Source of the DNA: an uncultured Acidobacteriota bacterium
GTDB taxonomy: Bacteria; Acidobacteriota; UBA6911; RPQK01; JAJDTT01
DNA: 64,000 bases
Direction: 5' to 3'
Assembly: GCA_951812665.1 (NCBI GenBank)
Contig: CATOST010000021.1
Coordinates: forward strand, 179,591-243,590
The notes under the pieces are model-generated. The model did no database searches. It worked only from the letters and a program-made list of their open reading frames with translations, and was not told where the DNA came from. Below are positions 7,469 to 15,312 of this stretch, piece after piece. A program made the translations under genes and the position numbers. Position 1 is the stretch's first letter; each line of letters starts with the position of its first letter.

Positions 7469-9614
7469 CAGGGCCATCCCACGCTAGGAATATCTGACGA
7501 TTCGCCCCAACAACCGCAGAGGTTTGCATTCTCCGCTGGCTTTTTTTCGCCCCAGGCTTCATCCTGGGGGTATGAGCGCTCCAGCAGACGACGAAGTGAT
7601 CTTCAAGGAAACCCCGGAAGGGTTTTTCCTCAACGATGCCCAGGTGCGACTGGCCCGCCCCGACGAGCGGGTGAAGTGGGACCGACGGGTTCACCAACAC
7701 CATTACCTCGGCTTCAATCGGTTTGCCGGTCGCGGTCTGCGCTACGTCGTCGAATGGCGCGGGAAGTGGCTGGCGCTCGCCGGCTGGCAGTCGGGCGCCT
7801 TCAAGTGTCGGCATCGGGACCGCTGGATCGGGTGGAAGCCCGACCTGCAGTACCGGCGTCTGCATCTGATCGCAAACAACACGCGATTCGTGATTCTCGC
7901 CTCCAAGGGCGTCTTCCCGGGTCTCGGTTCCTGGACGCTGGCCCGGATGCTGCGGCGTCTCGGCGACGACTGGCAGGCGCACTATGGACACCCGGTGCTG
8001 ATCGCCGAGAGCTTCGTCGACCCCGCCCGCTTCGACGGCGCCCTCTACCGCGCTTCCAACTGGCGTTATCTCGGCGACACGCGGGGGTTTGCGCGTCACA
8101 ACGGTCGCTATACCGATCCTCACGGCCAGCCGAAGCAGCTGTACGTGTCCCCGTTGCGGCGCAACGCCTGCCGTCGTCTGCGCGACCCTCGCCCGCTGAC
8201 CTCGAAGTGGGAGCCCAAGGGTCCGACCCGGAAGGGCGCGAGCGAGTTGCGCTCGCTGGTTCAGGAATTGGCCGAGATCAAGGATTTCCGGCGCGCCCAG
8301 GGGCGCAAGCATTCCGTGGCCTCGGTGCTCACCGTCTACCTGCTCGCGAGGCTGGCGAACCTGCGCGGACCGGTGGCCGCCGCCGAGTATGCGCAGAAGC
8401 TCTCGCAGCCGGAACTCGAGGCGATCGGCGCCTGGAAGAACCCCCGGACCGGCCGCTACGTTCCGGTCTCCAAGTCCACCCTGCACCGCGTGATCTCCTC
8501 GGTGGATCCGGACCAGATCGAGGCCGTGCTCCGGCGGTTCTCGATGCCGAGACTGCAACTGGGCCGCGCGATTGCGGTGGACGGGAAGCGGATTCGCGGC
8601 GCCAACCGCAACGGAGACGGACACTTCGAGACCGCGACCCTGGTCGAGCACACCACCCGATTGCCCCTCGCCACTCTCAGCTTCAATGAAGAGGGTGCGG
8701 AGATCGCCGCCGTGCGCGCTCTGCTGGAGAAGGTCGACGTCGCGGGCCGCGTCCTCACCGTCGACGCCTTGCACACCACCCGCGAGACCGCGCGCGTCAT
8801 CGTCGAAACCCACGGGGCCGACTATCTCATGACGGTCAAGGAAAACGCCCCCGAAACCCATGAGATGCTCTCGACCATCGACTGGAACCGGGACGCGACC
8901 GGGTCTTTCCAGGAAGAGACCGACTTGGCCCATGGGCGCATCGAGCAGCGCTCCATCCAGGTCATGACTCCTCTGGAGGGCCTCCTGAACTACCCCCACG
9001 TCGCCCAGATCTTCCGCATCACACGCCGGCGCACCGACGCCCGGCAAAACGGAACCGGAAAAACCAGCCGCGAGCAGGTCTACGGCATCACCTCGGCGCC
9101 GGCTTACCGCGCGTCCCCCCGGCAACTCCTTGCCGACAACCGCGGCCACTGGGCGGTCGAAGTCAATCACAACCTCCGGGACACCCTCTTTGCCGAAGAC
9201 GACTGTCTCGCCCGCACCCGATTCGCGCCGGCGAACAATGCGACCTGCACCAACCTCGCGATCGCGATCATCATTCACCAGACTTCGTTTGACAGCTTCG
9301 CCTCCGCCACTCGCCACTTCGCACTCCAACGCCAGGACGCCTTCACCGCGCTGCTGTCTCCGTGAGCACCGGCCCAACTCCCATCCCCAGACGGCGACGA
9401 TCCGATCCCTCCCGCCGTCCCTGAGACGGAACTTCTACTCGTCCGCAGCCCGACCGGGCCGCTCGGGACCCTCAGCGGCAGGAGCTCAGGGCCCTGACGG
9501 CCCCCATGGTGGCGCCCCCATTCGGACCGACCCAACGCCCTGGCCGACAGCAGCGCTCCCTGATCTCGAAAATCAACTCAATTCACGGCAATGTCAGAGC
9601 GTGGGATAGTCCTG
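7469..9614 (+). mobile_element. ISAs1-family element, copy 2, complete, with 10-bp target duplication
   Basis: It is 2146 bp with terminal repeats CAGGGCCATCCCACGCT (7469-7485) and AGCGTGGGATAGTCCTG (9598-9614). CCTGCAGCCG is present directly before (7459-7468) and directly after (9615-9624), the 8-10 bp duplication size known for the family. The left duplicate immediately follows the right end of copy 1, so copy 2 landed right beside a resident copy. About 250 bp of non-coding tail follows the transposase gene. Confidence 0.95.
7572..9365 (+). CDS. ISAs1-family transposase with N-terminal DUF4338 (DruA-like) domain
   Basis: A 597-residue protein from the ATG at 7572, chosen because GGGGG lies 5 bp upstream; an in-frame TTG at 7524 is less likely. 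Residues 1 to about 205 match DUF4338: a YRRLHLIANNTRFVIL stretch, then GDDWQAHYGHPV, AESFVDPARF and NWRYLGDTRGF. Residues about 220-580 form an ISAs1/H-repeat transposase with DDE residues at about D337, D398 and E458. ISAs1 transposases are normally about 370 residues, so the N-terminal domain accounts for the extra length. DUF4338 was named from DruA of the Druantia system, but here it is part of a transposase, so a role in DNA recognition is more likely than defence. That role is inference. Confidence 0.95.
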   Translation: MSAPADDEVIFKETPEGFFLNDAQVRLARPDERVKWDRRVHQHHYLGFNRFAGRGLRYVVEWRGKWLALAGWQSGAFKCRHRDRWIGWKPDLQYRRLHLIANNTRFVILASKGVFPGLGSWTLARMLRRLGDDWQAHYGHPVLIAESFVDPARFDGALYRASNWRYLGDTRGFARHNGRYTDPHGQPKQLYVSPLRRNACRRLRDPRPLTSKWEPKGPTRKGASELRSLVQELAEIKDFRRAQGRKHSVASVLTVYLLARLANLRGPVAAAEYAQKLSQPELEAIGAWKNPRTGRYVPVSKSTLHRVISSVDPDQIEAVLRRFSMPRLQLGRAIAVDGKRIRGANRNGDGHFETATLVEHTTRLPLATLSFNEEGAEIAAVRALLEKVDVAGRVLTVDALHTTRETARVIVETHGADYLMTVKENAPETHEMLSTIDWNRDATGSFQEETDLAHGRIEQRSIQVMTPLEGLLNYPHVAQIFRITRRRTDARQNGTGKTSREQVYGITSAPAYRASPRQLLADNRGHWAVEVNHNLRDTLFAEDDCLARTRFAPANNATCTNLAIAIIIHQTSFDSFASATRHFALQRQDAFTALLSP

Positions 9615-9624
9615 CCTGCAGCCG

Positions 9625-9939
9625 GGACTCTCGTTGACCGGTAACGTCATGGATCAATATAATAAACAGTTAACAGAATTCTCCCTTCGACTGTCCCCAG
9701 CCAGTCGCCAACACGACGTGCCCGCCTCCCCATTCGATTCCAAGACCGCAGATGTCTCACCATCAGACGGGTATTTCCGAGTCAGCGGTCTGACGCGCCA
9801 GACTTACATCCTCTCTTTAAGCCTGCCGAACGCGGAGAGCTTGGAAACTCGTCTCGAACTCCTGGAATCGACAAACGTCACCGTCGTATTCAACCCGGCA
9901 GACTCGGACTCACCCATCCGGATCCGCAAGTCCTGGTAG
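9625..9939 (+). pseudogene. 3' fragment of a gene cut off by ISAs1 (possible carboxypeptidase-regulatory fold)
   Basis: An open frame enters from the ISAs1 duplication and ends at TAG 9937-9939. Spacing of Gly, Asp and aromatic residues (LTGNVMDQYNKQL, then GYFRVSGLTRQTYILSL) resembles a carboxypeptidase-regulatory-like beta-sandwich repeat, but the similarity is weak. The first in-frame start codon is only the TTG at 9634 and it has no good ribosome site. The 5' part of the gene is not found on the other side of the IS elements. I do not otherwise recognise it. Confidence 0.4.
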
Positions 9940-10087
9940 GCATCGGGGTCCACGGGACGGCAACCCGCGGCAATACGACTCGTCGTGAGACACCGGCCGT
10001 CCTTGGCTTCCTTGCCCTGGGCCGCCCGCCGTCGCTACACTTTCCGGCAGAGATGGAGTGCCCGCGGGTTCGAAATCGGCTACAGCC

Positions 10088-13000
10088 ATGAAGATTCTTT
10101 CGGCAAGCATAAGCGCGGGTATTGCGCTCTTGGTCTGCCTGACCGCTGCTTTGGCCTCGGAGACGGAACCCGCCTCGCTGGAATTCTTCGAAAAAGAGAT
10201 CCGCCCCCTGCTGGTCAACCACTGTTACGAATGCCACAGCGCCGAAACCGCGACGCCTTTCGCCGGCTTGCGGCTGGACCGGCGTGACGACCTGATCAAG
10301 GGAGGCGTCTCGGGACCGGCCATCGTTCCGGGCAAACCGGACGAAAGCCCCTTGATCCACCGCGTCCAGGGCCGGCCGGCCCTGATGCCTCCCGCCGGCG
10401 CGCTCTCGGATGCGCAGATCCAGTCCCTCATCGAATGGGTCAGGATGGGAGCCCCGTGGACCGATCCTGCGGCGGTCCCGGCGGAATCGGGTGAAGGATT
10501 CCACCTGGAAGCCCGAAAGCGCAGCCACTGGGCCTGGCAGCCGGTTCGCTCCGTCTCCCCGCCGGCAGTGAACGACACGAATTGGCCGTTGCACCCCATG
10601 GACCGGTTCATTCTGGCAAGACTGGAGCAGGAAGGGCTGGAACCGGCGCCGGCCGCGGACCGGCACACTCTGATCCGGCGCCTTTCCTACGATCTGAGGG
10701 GGCTCCCTCCCCTTCCGGGCGAGGTCCGGGCCTTCGTCGCCGATCCCTCTCCACGGGCCTACGAGGAATTGGTGGACGACTACCTGGACTCACCTCACTT
10801 CGGGGAACACTGGGCCCGGCACTGGATGGACCTGGTCCGCTACAGCGAGTCCCACGGCAGTGAAGGCGACCCGGACACGCCCTACGCGTGGCGTTACCGC
10901 GACTACCTGATTCGGGCCCTGAACGCCGACATCCCCTACAACCAGTTGATTCGGGAACATCTGGCAGGCGACCTGCTTCCCTCCCCCAGGATGAACCCGG
11001 CCCTGGGCATCAACGAATCGCTCTTGGCCACGGCTCACTTCCGCATGGTGGAGCATGGGTTCCAGCCGGTGGACCCGCTGGAAGACCGAATCAAATGGAC
11101 GGACAACCAGGTCGACGTCCTTTCCAAGGCGTTTCAGGGACTCACCATCTCGTGCGCGCGCTGTCACGACCACAAGTTCGACGCCATCAGCCAGGAGGAC
11201 TACTACGCCATATTCGGAGTGCTCTATGGAGCCCGGCCGACCCAGAGGGCCGTCGACGACCCGGAGCGTCTCGATTGGGGCCGCGGCGAGCTGACCGGCC
11301 TGAAGGAAGAGATCCGCCAGGAGCTGGCCGGCGCCTGGATCCGGGAGGCGTCCGCCCTGAGCTCCAAGCTGTTGGAGACACCCCGCGAAGCCTTCACCAA
11401 CCCACCGGACTCTCCCTGCAAGCCTGCACCGTCACCGGACTCGCCCGATGATCCGGCGGCCCCGGAGACCGCGGTAGCTGCAGTCGAAACGGATGAGACC
11501 AAGGGTGCCGGAACCGCGGCGTCGGCTGCCGGCCAAGCGTGGAATCAGGCATTGGCGAAAGCCCGCTGCGAACCCGGAAGTCCGCTGGCGGCCTGGGTTC
11601 GCTTGGCGGGCCAGGAAGGCGACGACTTCCGTCACGAATGGGCCGCTATGGAAGAGAAGTGGGACGCCAGGATCCGCACCGGCAAAGCCTTCAACCGGGA
11701 GCACTTCCAGGTCCGGTGGGATCTGTCCGGCCCCGACTACGGTGAGTGGATCGGACACGGCGCCGGACTTCCCGCGGAACCGTCCCGGCCAGGCGAGTTC
11801 TCGGTGGGCGCCACCGGGAAACGGATCCTCAACGGCATCTACCCCGGGGGGGTCTACACCCATCTCCTTTCAGACAAGCACAACGGCGTGATCCAGTCGC
11901 CCCGCTTTACCATCGACACCAATTTCATCAGTCTCAGCGTCCTCGGATCGGACTTCAGCTTCGCCCAGTTGATCATGGAGAACTATGCCGTTCCTCGAGG
12001 CCTCATCTTCCATATGCGGCACGTCCCCAAAACAGACCGGATGGAATGGATTCAATGGGACGTGGCGTACTGGAAGGGATTCACCGCGTACATCGAGTTG
12101 GCCACGCGGGACGATGTCACGCAGATCTACTTCGACCCCAAGAAGTTCACAACCCAGCCGGAAGTGCGGGCGGACGGGCGTTCCGCCATCGGAGCCAGCC
12201 GGATTCTGTTTCACGAGACGAAGGAGACGCCCAGGGAGACGCATCCGTCCCTGCTTTATCTGCTCCGGGGCACGGCGCCCCGCTCACCCGCCGATCTGGC
12301 CCGGCGAATGGGCCGTCGCCTGGTGGAAGCCGTTGAAGCCTGGAGGGACGGCGGAGCATCCGAGCTTCAGGCCGCGTATCTGGACGCGTTCGTTCGAGCC
12401 GACCTTTTGCCCCGTTCTCGGGACCGGCTCCCGTCCGTGGACACGCTCCTGACCCGATACCGGGAAATCGAAGCCCAAGTGCCGGTTCCCCGCCGCGCTC
12501 CCTCCGTCCTGGAGGAAGCGGCGCCGGATCATCCATTCCTGGTCCGCGGGGACCAGGACGCTCGCGGCGCGCCCGTGCCCCGACGATATCTGGCGGCTTT
12601 GGACAGCGTTCCCTACACCGATCCTGGCCAAGTGCGCCTGGGACTGGCCCAGGACCTTGCCTCACGCGGCAACCCGCTGACGTCCCGGGTGATGGTCAAC
12701 CGCATCTGGCGGTACCTGTTCGGATACGGAATCGTCCGCACCACGGACAACTTCGGAAAGTTGGGCGACCCGCCCACTCATCCGGAACTCCTGGATCATT
12801 TGGCCGACCGGTTCGTGGAGGAGGGGTATTCCATCAAGGGCATGGTGCGGCGGCTGGCCACGTCCCGAACCTATCGCATGAGCAGCGGGCCATCCGCCGA
12901 TTCCCTCCGGGAGGATCCGGCCAATCGGCTCCACCAGCATGCCAACCTGAGACGACTGGCCGCCGGGGAGATCCGCGACGCCATGCTGCGCGTCTCCGGG

Positions 13001-13513
13001 AGCCTGAATCCGAAGCCGTACGGACCCTCCATTCCCGTCTACCACGAGATCGGGAAGCTCAAGAGCAAAGGGCTCCAGCCGTCCGGGCCCTTGGATGGGG
13101 CCGGCAGACGCAGCATCTACCAGGAGATCCGGCGCAATGCCCACAATCCCTTCCTGGAAGCGTTCGGCCTGCCCAAGCCTGCCAGCACTCTGGGGCAACG
13201 GGACCAGACCAACGTCCCGGCTCAATCGCTGACCCTTCTCAACAGCCCATTCGCCTGGCATCAGGCCGAGGCGTGGGGCAAACATCTGGCCGCCGGGGAG
13301 GGCAACACGGCCACCTCCCGTATCCGCCACATGTTCCTCAAGGCCCTGGGCCGGGAACCCTCCGCTCTCGAGGCGGCCCGAGCCCAGGAGTATCTCGCCA
13401 CGCTGATCGCCGTGCGGAAGACTCGGAAGCATTTGATCCTCGCCGACCGCCGGATCTGGACCGACCTCGCCCATTCCCTCTTCAACTTGAAGAACTTCAT
13501 TTATGTCCAATAG
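10088..13513 (+). CDS. PSD1 / planctomycete cytochrome C domain protein (DUF1549-DUF1553), tandem copy A
   Basis: A 1141-residue exported protein. The start ATG (10088) opens a signal peptide (MKILSASISAGIALLVCLTA). The order of domains is: PSCyt1 haem-binding segment with CYECH (about 46-50); PSCyt2/DUF1549 (about 145-350) with a second CARCH motif; a divergent insert (about 380-740); and PSD1/DUF1553 (about 850-1120). The function of the family is unproven; it is usually paired with DUF1501, and an extracytoplasmic redox or polysaccharide-related role has been suggested. It is followed by a DUF1501 gene, and the two form a unit repeated immediately downstream. Copies A and B have the same length and clearly similar sequence throughout, with most change in the insert. 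Confidence 0.93.
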   Translation: MKILSASISAGIALLVCLTAALASETEPASLEFFEKEIRPLLVNHCYECHSAETATPFAGLRLDRRDDLIKGGVSGPAIVPGKPDESPLIHRVQGRPALMPPAGALSDAQIQSLIEWVRMGAPWTDPAAVPAESGEGFHLEARKRSHWAWQPVRSVSPPAVNDTNWPLHPMDRFILARLEQEGLEPAPAADRHTLIRRLSYDLRGLPPLPGEVRAFVADPSPRAYEELVDDYLDSPHFGEHWARHWMDLVRYSESHGSEGDPDTPYAWRYRDYLIRALNADIPYNQLIREHLAGDLLPSPRMNPALGINESLLATAHFRMVEHGFQPVDPLEDRIKWTDNQVDVLSKAFQGLTISCARCHDHKFDAISQEDYYAIFGVLYGARPTQRAVDDPERLDWGRGELTGLKEEIRQELAGAWIREASALSSKLLETPREAFTNPPDSPCKPAPSPDSPDDPAAPETAVAAVETDETKGAGTAASAAGQAWNQALAKARCEPGSPLAAWVRLAGQEGDDFRHEWAAMEEKWDARIRTGKAFNREHFQVRWDLSGPDYGEWIGHGAGLPAEPSRPGEFSVGATGKRILNGIYPGGVYTHLLSDKHNGVIQSPRFTIDTNFISLSVLGSDFSFAQLIMENYAVPRGLIFHMRHVPKTDRMEWIQWDVAYWKGFTAYIELATRDDVTQIYFDPKKFTTQPEVRADGRSAIGASRILFHETKETPRETHPSLLYLLRGTAPRSPADLARRMGRRLVEAVEAWRDGGASELQAAYLDAFVRADLLPRSRDRLPSVDTLLTRYREIEAQVPVPRRAPSVLEEAAPDHPFLVRGDQDARGAPVPRRYLAALDSVPYTDPGQVRLGLAQDLASRGNPLTSRVMVNRIWRYLFGYGIVRTTDNFGKLGDPPTHPELLDHLADRFVEEGYSIKGMVRRLATSRTYRMSSGPSADSLREDPANRLHQHANLRRLAAGEIRDAMLRVSGSLNPKPYGPSIPVYHEIGKLKSKGLQPSGPLDGAGRRSIYQEIRRNAHNPFLEAFGLPKPASTLGQRDQTNVPAQSLTLLNSPFAWHQAEAWGKHLAAGEGNTATSRIRHMFLKALGREPSALEAARAQEYLATLIAVRKTRKHLILADRRIWTDLAHSLFNLKNFIYVQ

Positions 13514-13579
13514 GAGCGGGACGGTGAATTCCCAGAATCGAAAGTGGAATCGGACGAATTGACCAAGAATGGGAGACGT

Positions 13580-13603
13580 AGGGGCGACCCTTGTGGTCGC
13601 CCT
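13580..13603. repeat. Intergenic hairpin, GGGCGACC stem
   Basis: GGGCGACC (13582-13589), loop CTTGT, then GGTCGCCC (13595-13602): a perfect 8-bp stem between a PSD1 gene and its DUF1501 partner. It belongs to the dispersed hairpin family described in the findings. The surrounding 280-bp spacer shows no gene. Confidence 0.7.
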
Positions 13604-13795
13604 CCCCTGGTCGGCAACCCCTCGCGCGTAAGAGAGCACCATACGTCATTGCGGTTTGGCCGGAGCACGGGAATGGGACCGCTTCGTCGCGATCCTCGTT
13701 CAAACCTCCTTCCCCTGTTCTTCCGAACTCCAGAAAAATGGGGGAAGTCCTCTCAGACCGGCCCTCGACCGGTCGGCGGTTCCGCAGTAGACTGG

Positions 13796-15265
13796 ATGGT
13801 GATGTCGTCGCTGACGCCCGGCCGAACACGCCGATTGCAACCCGGTTTCTCCCGTCGCGAGATGCTGCGCCAGACCTCCACGGGATTCGGAATGCTGGCG
13901 CTCTCGGCGCTCATGGCCGATCCGGCCTATGCGGGACTGGGCCCCGCCCCGCCTGAGAATCCGCTGGCCCCCAAGCCAAGTCATCATGAGCCCCGGGTTC
14001 GAAACGTCATATTCTGCTACCTGTCGGGAGGGCTCTCGCACGTCGACTCCTTCGATCCCAAGCCCCGCTTGGACAAGGAAGCGGGCGAGCCGATGCCGTT
14101 CAAGACCGAACGGACCATGTTCAACATGGACGGCAACATCATGCCCAGCCCCTGGAAGTTCAGACGATACGGGAGCAGCGGGATCCCCGTCAGCGACCTC
14201 TTTCCATACATCGGCAGCGTGGCCGACGAGTTGACGGTGATTCGTTCCATGACCGCCAAGTTCATGGCCCACGCCCAAGCCAATTTTTACTTCCACTCCG
14301 GGACGCCCTTCGCCGGGTTCCCCAGCATGGGCGCCTGGATCAGTTACGGCCTGGGCAGCGAGAACCGGAATCTACCCGGATTCGTGGTGCTGGGCAGCGG
14401 TGGCATCCCTCTCGGAGGCATCAACATCTTCGGGAACGGTTTCCTGTCGGCGGTCCACCAGGGTTCGTTCATCTTTCCCGAACGCCAGGATCCTCTCGGC
14501 AACATCCGTCCCCGCGAATCCGGCCCCCTCCAGCGGCGAAAGATCTCGTTCATCAACGACCTGGACCGGGAATTCCTGGCGGGTACCGCCGGACACTCCC
14601 AAGTCGAAGCCGCCATCCGCAACTACGAGACCGCTTACCGGATGCAGAGTTCGGTGCCCGAACTGGTGGACCTGAGTGGAGAGACTCCTGCCACACGTCA
14701 ACTGTATGGCATCGATTCCGCGAATCCGGCCAAAGCAGCCTACGCCCGCCAGTGCCTGGTGGCTCGACGGCTGGTGGAACGCGGTGTGCGTTTCGTGGAG
14801 CTCACCATGGTCCGGGGCGACGGCGACGGATCCATGAGCAACCCGTGGGACCAGCACGCCAAGCTGGTTCACGGGCACAGCACCAACGCCTTGGCGGTGG
14901 ATCAACCGGTAGCGGCCCTGATCAAGGATCTCAAGGTCCGGGGTCTCCTGGACGAGACCCTGATCATCTTCTCGGGCGAGTTCGGCCGGACGCCGTTCGT
15001 CCAGGGCAAGGACGGGCGGGACCACAATCCCTTCGGATTCAGCCTGTGGCTGGCCGGCGGCGGCCTCAAGAAGGGATTCATCTACGGCGCCACCGACGAG
15101 TACGGCTACCGGGTGTTGGAGAACCGGCAGACCATCCACGATCTCCACGCCACCATCCTCCACCTCATGGGACTCGATCACCAGGCGCTGAGCTACCGTT
15201 TCGGAGGCCGGGACTTCCGTCTCACCGACGTCCACGGGCACGTGATCCAGGGTATTCTGGCCTGA
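13796..15265 (+). CDS. DUF1501 family protein, Tat-exported, tandem copy A
   Basis: A 489-residue protein. The start is taken as the ATG at 13796 (another at 13802), because the twin-arginine signal [20 protein letters not shown] follows about 20 residues in, ending near PAYA. The rest is the DUF1501 domain, distantly related to sulfatases and alkaline phosphatases. Conserved metal-site-like stretches are [21 protein letters not shown] and [14 protein letters not shown]. Tat export implies that it folds in the cytoplasm, probably around a metal cofactor, before export. It forms a two-gene unit with the PSD1 gene upstream. The substrate is unknown. Closely similar to copy B at 18.8 kb. Confidence 0.92.
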   Translation: MVMSSLTPGRTRRLQPGFSRREMLRQTSTGFGMLALSALMADPAYAGLGPAPPENPLAPKPSHHEPRVRNVIFCYLSGGLSHVDSFDPKPRLDKEAGEPMPFKTERTMFNMDGNIMPSPWKFRRYGSSGIPVSDLFPYIGSVADELTVIRSMTAKFMAHAQANFYFHSGTPFAGFPSMGAWISYGLGSENRNLPGFVVLGSGGIPLGGINIFGNGFLSAVHQGSFIFPERQDPLGNIRPRESGPLQRRKISFINDLDREFLAGTAGHSQVEAAIRNYETAYRMQSSVPELVDLSGETPATRQLYGIDSANPAKAAYARQCLVARRLVERGVRFVELTMVRGDGDGSMSNPWDQHAKLVHGHSTNALAVDQPVAALIKDLKVRGLLDETLIIFSGEFGRTPFVQGKDGRDHNPFGFSLWLAGGGLKKGFIYGATDEYGYRVLENRQTIHDLHATILHLMGLDHQALSYRFGGRDFRLTDVHGHVIQGILA

Positions 15266-15277
15266 TTCGAGTAGGAG

Positions 15278-15297
15278 GGGGGGCATTCTTGTCCCCC
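15278..15297. repeat. Intergenic hairpin, GGGGGGCA stem with G-U pair
   Basis: GGGGGGCA, loop TTCT, TGTCCCCC: an 8-bp stem that holds only if one G pairs with U. The corresponding hairpin at 20265-20284, after the second DUF1501 copy, has A-U at that position. The two lie at matching positions after the duplicated DUF1501 genes. Confidence 0.7.
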
Positions 15298-15312
15298 ATT
15301 TCGGCGCAGGTC

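Noticed and set aside
3628..9365. A Druantia anti-phage system, because of DruA-like similarity
   Set aside because: The DUF4338 domain is part of an ISAs1 transposase within clear IS ends; no druB, druC, druE or helicase genes are nearby.
14752..15312. Upstream extension of the second PSD1 gene by 187 codons
   Set aside because: The extension overlaps the DUF1501 gene in another frame; the ATG at 15313 begins a signal peptide parallel to that of copy A.
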